Positions 57,113 to 64,000 of a DNA stretch of 64,000 nucleotides are shown here, piece by piece. The DNA is from Georgenia sp. M64 (GTDB lineage Bacteria > Actinomycetota > Actinomycetes > Actinomycetales > Actinomycetaceae). Within the stretch, counting starts at the first letter, position 1. Each line of letters starts with the position of its first letter. The stretch covers positions 2,886,599-2,950,598 of the forward strand of contig NZ_CP145809.1 of the NCBI RefSeq assembly GCF_038049925.1. The letters run 5' to 3'. Under the pieces are notes generated by a model. That model made no database searches. It saw nothing but the letters and a program-made list of their open reading frames with translations, and had not been told where the DNA came from. A program made the translations under genes and the position numbers.

Positions 57113-57529
57113 TCACGGACGCCCCTCGTTCGGCGGTGCGGCCTCCAGCCAGCTCACCAGGCCGGCCAGGGCCTGGTCGACCATGGCGAGCTCGAGGTCC
57201 TCGCCCCGGTACCGGCACGCGACCTCGACCACCTCGCCGCCGCGCGGGCCCGGTCCCCGGCGCCGGCGTCCGACGATCTCCAGGTCCCGCCGCACGAAGC
57301 TGCGGGCCGGCCGGTGGGCGAGGGAGACGAGCCGGTGCCAGTCCAGGCGGCCCGAGCCGAAGACGGCGATCCCCGAGGTCCAGTCACGCTGCCCGGGCCG
57401 GCGCAGCGCACACTCGAACGAGCCCACGCGCCGGCCGAGGTGGCGCACCCGCCCGGTGAGCGCGACGACCGCCAGGACGACGAGGGCGAGCGCCGTGAGG
57501 ATGCCCCACACGGCGCCCGCCCCTGACAA
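57113..57529 (-). CDS. DUF2550 membrane-anchored protein
   Basis: A 138-residue protein with one N-terminal membrane helix, then a basic cytoplasmic domain with the FECALRRPG segment typical of DUF2550. It is found directly after atpC in many actinobacteria. The start appears to be TTG at 57529. The gene begins seven bases after atpC, so it is the last gene of the operon. Function unknown. Confidence 0.88.
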   Translation of the reverse strand: MSGAGAVWGILTALALVVLAVVALTGRVRHLGRRVGSFECALRRPGQRDWTSGIAVFGSGRLDWHRLVSLAHRPARSFVRRDLEIVGRRRRGPGPRGGEVVEVACRYRGEDLELAMVDQALAGLVSWLEAAPPNEGRP

Positions 57530-57536
57530 CGTCGTC

Positions 57537-57797
57537 CTAGCTCGCCCGGTCGGCGGCGCTGTTGTCCACCACGACCGTCACGTTGTCCTCGTCCACGGAG
57601 ACGAAACCCTCGTGGACGTCGAGCGTGACGACCTGGCCGGAGGACGGGGTGATGCGCACCTTGCCCGGTCGCAGCACCGCGAGCACCGGCTGCCGGCCGG
57701 TGAGGATGCCCATGTCGCCGCCGGCGGCGGGCACGACGACGCTCGTCGCCTCGCCGCTCCACAGCGAGGCGTCCGTCGAGACGACCTCTACCTTCAT
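57537..57797 (-). CDS. atpC: ATP synthase epsilon subunit
   Basis: An 86-residue epsilon subunit lacking the C-terminal helical pair of longer versions; only the beta-sandwich remains (MKVEVVSTDASLWSGEA, then GDMGILTGRQP). Short forms are usual in this group. ATG at 57797 is used, while GTG at 57800 is equally placed relative to GGAGGG. Confidence 0.94.
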   Translation of the reverse strand: MKVEVVSTDASLWSGEATSVVVPAAGGDMGILTGRQPVLAVLRPGKVRITPSSGQVVTLDVHEGFVSVDEDNVTVVVDNSAADRAS

Positions 57798-57814
57798 CAC
57801 GTCGGTGCCCTCCG

Positions 57815-60210
<2,396 letters not shown>

Positions 60211-60212
60211 GG

Positions 60213-61853
60213 TCAGCCTCGCTTCGTCGAGACGATCTGCTCCTGCGCGCGCTCCGCCTCGACCTCGTCCTCGCCCAGCTCCGGCTCGGCGCCGAGCGGG
60301 CTGCCCGCGGCGTCGACGAAGCCCTTGCGGAAGTCCTCGACCGCGGCGCGCAGGGCGTCCTCGGTGTCGGACTCGAGCTTGCCGGTGGTGGCGATCGTGG
60401 TCAGGACGTCGGAGTGGCGACGCAGGTGGTCGAGCAGCTCGGCCTCGAAACGCGGGATGTCCTTGACCTCGACGTCGTCGAGGTACCCGTTGGTGCCGGT
60501 CCAGATCGAGGCGACCTGGTCCTCCACGTCGTACGGGGTGTACTGGGGCTGCTTGAGCAGCTCCATGAGGCGCTCGCCGCGGATGAGCTGCTGGCGCGTC
60601 GTCGGGTCGAGGTCGGAGGCGAACATCGCGAACGCCGCCATCGACCGGTACTGCGCCAGGGTGATCTTCAGCGTGCCGGAGACCTTCTTCATCGCCTTGA
60701 TCTGGGCGTCACCGCCGACACGGGAGACGGAGATGCCGACGTCGACGGCGGGACGCTGGTTGGCGTTGAACAGGTCGGACTGGAGGAAGATCTGCCCGTC
60801 GGTGATGGAGATGACGTTGGTCGGGATGTACGCCGAGACGTCGTTCGCCTTGGTCTCGATGAGCGGCAGACCGGTCATGGAGCCGCCGCCGAGCTCGTCC
60901 GAGAGCTTCGCGCAGCGCTCGAGCAGGCGGGAGTGCAGGTAGAACACGTCGCCGGGGTAGGCCTCGCGGCCCGGCGGCCGGCGCAGGAGGAGGGAGACGG
61001 CGCGGTAGGCCTCGGCCTGCTTGGACAGGTCGTCGAAGACGATGAGGACGTGCTTGCCCTGGTACATCCAGTGCTGGCCGATAGCCGAGCCGGTGTAGGG
61101 GGCGATGTACTTGAAGCCGGCCGGGTCGGACGCGGGCGCCGCGACGATGGTCGTGTACTCCAGCGCGCCGGCCTTCTCCAGGGTGGCGCGCACCGCGGCG
61201 ATGGTCGAGCCCTTCTGGCCCACGGCGACGTAGATGCAGCGGACCTGCTTCTCCGGGTCGCCGGAGTCCCAGTTCGCCTTCTGGTTGAGGATCGTGTCCA
61301 GGGCGATGGCGCTCTTGCCGGTCTGGCGGTCGCCGATGATGAGCTGGCGCTGGCCGCGGCCGATGGGGATCATCGAGTCGATGGCCTTCAGGCCCGTCTG
61401 CAGCGGCTGGTGCACGCTCTTGCGCATCATGACGCCCGGGGCCTGGAGCTCCAGCGCGCGGCGTCCCTCGACGCCGGTGATCTCGCCGAGGCCGTCCAGC
61501 GGCTGGCCGAGCGGGTCGATGACGCGGCCGAGGTAGCCCTCGCCGACGGGCACCGAGAGCACCTCGCCGGTGCGGCGGACCTCCTGGCCCTCCTCGATGC
61601 CGGTGAAGGTGCCCAGCACGACGACACCGACCTCGCGCACGTCGAGGTTCATGGCCAGGCCCAGCGTGCCGTCCTCGAACCGCAGCAGCTCGTTCGCCAT
61701 GGCACCGGGCAGGCCCTCGACCTGCGCGATGCCGTCACCGGCCAGAGTGACGTGGCCGACCTCTTCGCTCACGGCCTGGGCGGGCTCGTAGGAACTCACG
61801 AAGCTGTCCAGCGCGGCGCGGATCTCCTCCGGCCGGATCGTCAGCTCAGACAT
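60213..61853 (-). CDS. atpA: ATP synthase alpha subunit
   Basis: A 546-residue noncatalytic subunit. The P-loop is GDRQTGKS, and [15 protein letters not shown] and [11 protein letters not shown] are typical. The C-terminal 40 residues form a charged tail longer than in E. coli, common in actinobacteria. ATG at 61853. Confidence 0.98.
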   Translation of the reverse strand: MSELTIRPEEIRAALDSFVSSYEPAQAVSEEVGHVTLAGDGIAQVEGLPGAMANELLRFEDGTLGLAMNLDVREVGVVVLGTFTGIEEGQEVRRTGEVLSVPVGEGYLGRVIDPLGQPLDGLGEITGVEGRRALELQAPGVMMRKSVHQPLQTGLKAIDSMIPIGRGQRQLIIGDRQTGKSAIALDTILNQKANWDSGDPEKQVRCIYVAVGQKGSTIAAVRATLEKAGALEYTTIVAAPASDPAGFKYIAPYTGSAIGQHWMYQGKHVLIVFDDLSKQAEAYRAVSLLLRRPPGREAYPGDVFYLHSRLLERCAKLSDELGGGSMTGLPLIETKANDVSAYIPTNVISITDGQIFLQSDLFNANQRPAVDVGISVSRVGGDAQIKAMKKVSGTLKITLAQYRSMAAFAMFASDLDPTTRQQLIRGERLMELLKQPQYTPYDVEDQVASIWTGTNGYLDDVEVKDIPRFEAELLDHLRRHSDVLTTIATTGKLESDTEDALRAAVEDFRKGFVDAAGSPLGAEPELGEDEVEAERAQEQIVSTKRG

Positions 61854-61915
61854 CTGCTCTTCCTTCGTCTCTTGGCGACCGCGGTCGCGGTCCGTCAGTC
61901 ATGGGTCGGTGAGGC

Positions 61916-62731
61916 TCAGCCGGCGACGCGGCGTCGGACCTCGGCGAGGCGGCTCGCCAGGGTGGCGTCGATGACGTCGTCGCCGACCTGCACACGCAGG
62001 CCGCCGACCACGGCGGGGTCGATCCCCACGTGCACCTGCACGGCACGGTCGTACCGGCGCCGCAGGATCGCGGCGAGCCGGTCGATCTGCTCGCGGGTGA
62101 GCGGGACGGCCGAGGTGACCGAGGCCACCAGGTGCTCGCGCCGGGCGGCGGCCAGCTCGGCCACGCGCCGCAGGAGGGAGGGCACCGGCTGGCCCCGGGG
62201 GGCCCGGGCCGCGCGGGCGGCGAGCGTCGCCGTCTCCGGCGCCACCTTGCCCGCCAGCACGGTCTCGACGAGCTCGGCCCGGCGGGCCGGGTCGGCGTGC
62301 TTGTCCGACACCGCCAGGCGCAGCTCGCGCTCGTCGGTGAGGATCCGGGCGAGGCGGTAGGACTCGTCCTCGACGACGGCGAGGCGGCCCGCGCTCTCCG
62401 CGGCAGCCAGCACCGTGGTCACGGCGAGGGACTCGACCGCGTCGGCCAGGTCCGCATCGGTGGACCAGCGCTCACGCGCCAGCCCGCCGAGGAGGTCGGC
62501 GACCTCCGCGTCGACCCGCCCGCCGAGGAGGTGCTGGACCAGGCCGGCCTTGTCCTGGCCGGACCGGGTCGGCTCGGTGAGCGCGCGACGCAGCGAGGCG
62601 GAGCCGTCGAGCAGGTCGACGACGGCGAAGAGCTGCTCACCGAGGGCGACGCCCCGGCCGCCCACCTGCCGCAGGACCGGCTCCCACCGCTCCCGTGCCT
62701 GGTCGAGCGCCGCCTGGCTGGACGCGCGCAT
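61916..62731 (-). CDS. atpH: ATP synthase delta subunit
   Basis: A 271-residue delta subunit, the usual actinobacterial length; E. coli's is about 177. The C-terminal part contains TSAVPLTREQIDRL and VQVHVGIDPAVVGGLRVQVGDDVID, the conserved signature. ATG at 62731 overlaps the atpF stop by one base (TGATG). It is separate from atpF, unlike the mycobacterial b-delta fusion. Confidence 0.95.
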   Translation of the reverse strand: MRASSQAALDQARERWEPVLRQVGGRGVALGEQLFAVVDLLDGSASLRRALTEPTRSGQDKAGLVQHLLGGRVDAEVADLLGGLARERWSTDADLADAVESLAVTTVLAAAESAGRLAVVEDESYRLARILTDERELRLAVSDKHADPARRAELVETVLAGKVAPETATLAARAARAPRGQPVPSLLRRVAELAAARREHLVASVTSAVPLTREQIDRLAAILRRRYDRAVQVHVGIDPAVVGGLRVQVGDDVIDATLASRLAEVRRRVAG

Positions 62732-63281
62732 CACGCCTCCCGCACCGGCGCCGGGGCCGTCTCGAGCTCATCCAGGAAGCGGTCGATGACGCGGGACTGC
62801 AGGGCCTGGTCGGTCACCGACTCCCCGACGATCCGGGCGGCGAGGTCGGTGGCGAGCATGCCGACGTCGGTGCGCAGCGAGATCTGCGCGGCCTGGCGGT
62901 CCGCCTCGATCTGGCGGGCGGCACCCTCGGTGACCCGGTCGGCCTCGGCCTGCGCCTTGCTCCGCGCCTCCGCGACGATGGCCTTGCCCTCGTCCTGGGC
63001 GTTGTCACGGACCTCGGCGGCCTCGCGGCGGGCCAGGGTCAGCTCCTCGGCGATGCGGGCCTCGGCCTCGGCCGCGGCCTGCTCCGCACGCTCGGCGTGG
63101 GTCAGGCCCGCCTCGATCTTGGCGGCGCGCTCGTCGAGGACCGCGGTCAGGCGCGGCACCGCGTACTTCACGAGGAAGAACGCGATGATCGCGATCGCGA
63201 CCAGCGACCAGACGATGTCGTAGGTGGCCGGGAGCAGCGGGTTCTGCGTCTCCGCGGCCAGCACCAGGGCCGTGGGGGTCA

Positions 63282-63282
<1 letters not shown>
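62731..63282 (-). CDS. atpF: ATP synthase b subunit
   Basis: A 183-residue peripheral stalk protein. One membrane helix (YDIVWSLVAIAIIAFFLVKY) is followed by a long alanine/glutamate-rich coiled coil. ATG at 63282 overlaps the atpE stop (TGATG). Confidence 0.95.
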
Positions 63283-63584
<302 letters not shown>

Positions 63585-64000
63585 TCAGTGCGACTCGACG
63601 GACAGCTGGATGTACACCGTCGTGAGCACGGTGAAGACGTAGGCCTGGAGGGCGGCCACGAAGATCTCGAACAGCGTGAAGGCGAACCCGGCGGCGAAGG
63701 TCAGCGCGCCCAGCGGCGCCATGGCGCCGGCGGCCTCGAAGAAGAGGAAGTTCGTCGCGCTGAAGGTCAGCACGAGCAGCAGGTGCCCGGAGAGCATGTT
63801 GGCCAGGAGACGGACGGTGAGCGTCGCGGGCCGGATGATGAACGTCGAGAGGAACTCGATCGGCGTCAGGATGAGGTAGATCGGCCACGGCACACCGGGC
63901 GGGAAGAGCTGGGCCTTGAAGAAGTGCCCGCCGCCCATGGCCTTGACGCCCGCGTAGATGAACGTCACGTACGCGATGAGCGCGAAGATCAGCGGCACGC
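63585..64000 (-). CDS. atpB: ATP synthase a subunit (partial, 5' end off window)
   Basis: The C-terminal 137 residues are visible, with several membrane helices. The essential arginine is in TLTVRLLANMLSGH, and the last helix contains EIFVAALQAYVFTVLTTVYI. The gene is cut by the right edge; the operon promoter lies beyond it. Confidence 0.96.
   Translation of the reverse strand, partial: VPLIFALIAYVTFIYAGVKAMGGGHFFKAQLFPPGVPWPIYLILTPIEFLSTFIIRPATLTVRLLANMLSGHLLLVLTFSATNFLFFEAAGAMAPLGALTFAAGFAFTLFEIFVAALQAYVFTVLTTVYIQLSVESH

Overview
The window comes from a high-GC Gram-positive actinobacterium, most likely Micrococcales-like (an inference, not a placement). The evidence is an initiator tRNA with actinobacterial features, WhiB7, mycoredoxin, NucS, UvrD2, the GlgE glucan pathway, many GTG starts and several leaderless -10 boxes. 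Gene order at 14.2-26.4 kb, 27-30 kb and 56-64 kb matches blocks I remember as conserved in actinobacteria such as Mycobacterium tuberculosis.

Region 1 (1-14.05 kb) is accessory DNA and the most interesting part. One tight minus-strand operon reads lacI-type regulator, ureE, ureF, a fused ureAB, ureC, ureG, ureD, a PfkB-family sugar kinase and an ADP-ribosylglycohydrolase-family protein that runs off the left edge. A near-perfect LacI-type operator precedes it. UreC keeps its metal ligands but has lost the usual flap cysteine. My hypothesis is that the operon degrades a sugar-linked urea-type compound: an N-glycosidase releases sugar and an amide, the kinase phosphorylates the sugar, and the urease-like complex hydrolyses the amide. 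Right of it lie a MobF relaxase, a repeat-rich putative transfer or regulatory region, a tyrosine recombinase and an excisionase, ending at the 3' end of the initiator tRNA gene. The arrangement suggests an integrated mobilisable element.

Region 2 (14.2-30.6 kb) is conserved core. It holds a UPF0182 membrane protein, a PPA1309-type protein, a PDZ/Lon-type protease, a DUF2342 metalloprotease-like protein, a cyclodehydratase-like protein, whiB7 with a leader peptide and hairpin, uvrD2, mycoredoxin, nudC, mnmA, a cysteine desulfurase and both electron-transfer flavoprotein subunits.

Region 3 (30.7-45.0 kb) is glucan and trehalose metabolism: glgX, trpS, glgP, and the overlapping genes glgE-treS-mak followed by glgB. 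Together they convert trehalose through maltose and maltose-1-phosphate to branched glucan, and degrade glucan again.

Region 4 (45.0-57.5 kb) is mixed: an intergenic repeat cluster, a thioredoxin-fold protein without active cysteines, a lipoprotein/membrane-protein pair, a coiled-coil protein, a GNAT acetyltransferase, a zinc formaldehyde-type dehydrogenase, a hydrolase, a GH1 glucosidase with nagA, nucS and a DUF2550 protein. Region 5 (57.5-64 kb) is the ATP synthase operon on the minus strand, from atpC back to a partial atpB at the right edge.
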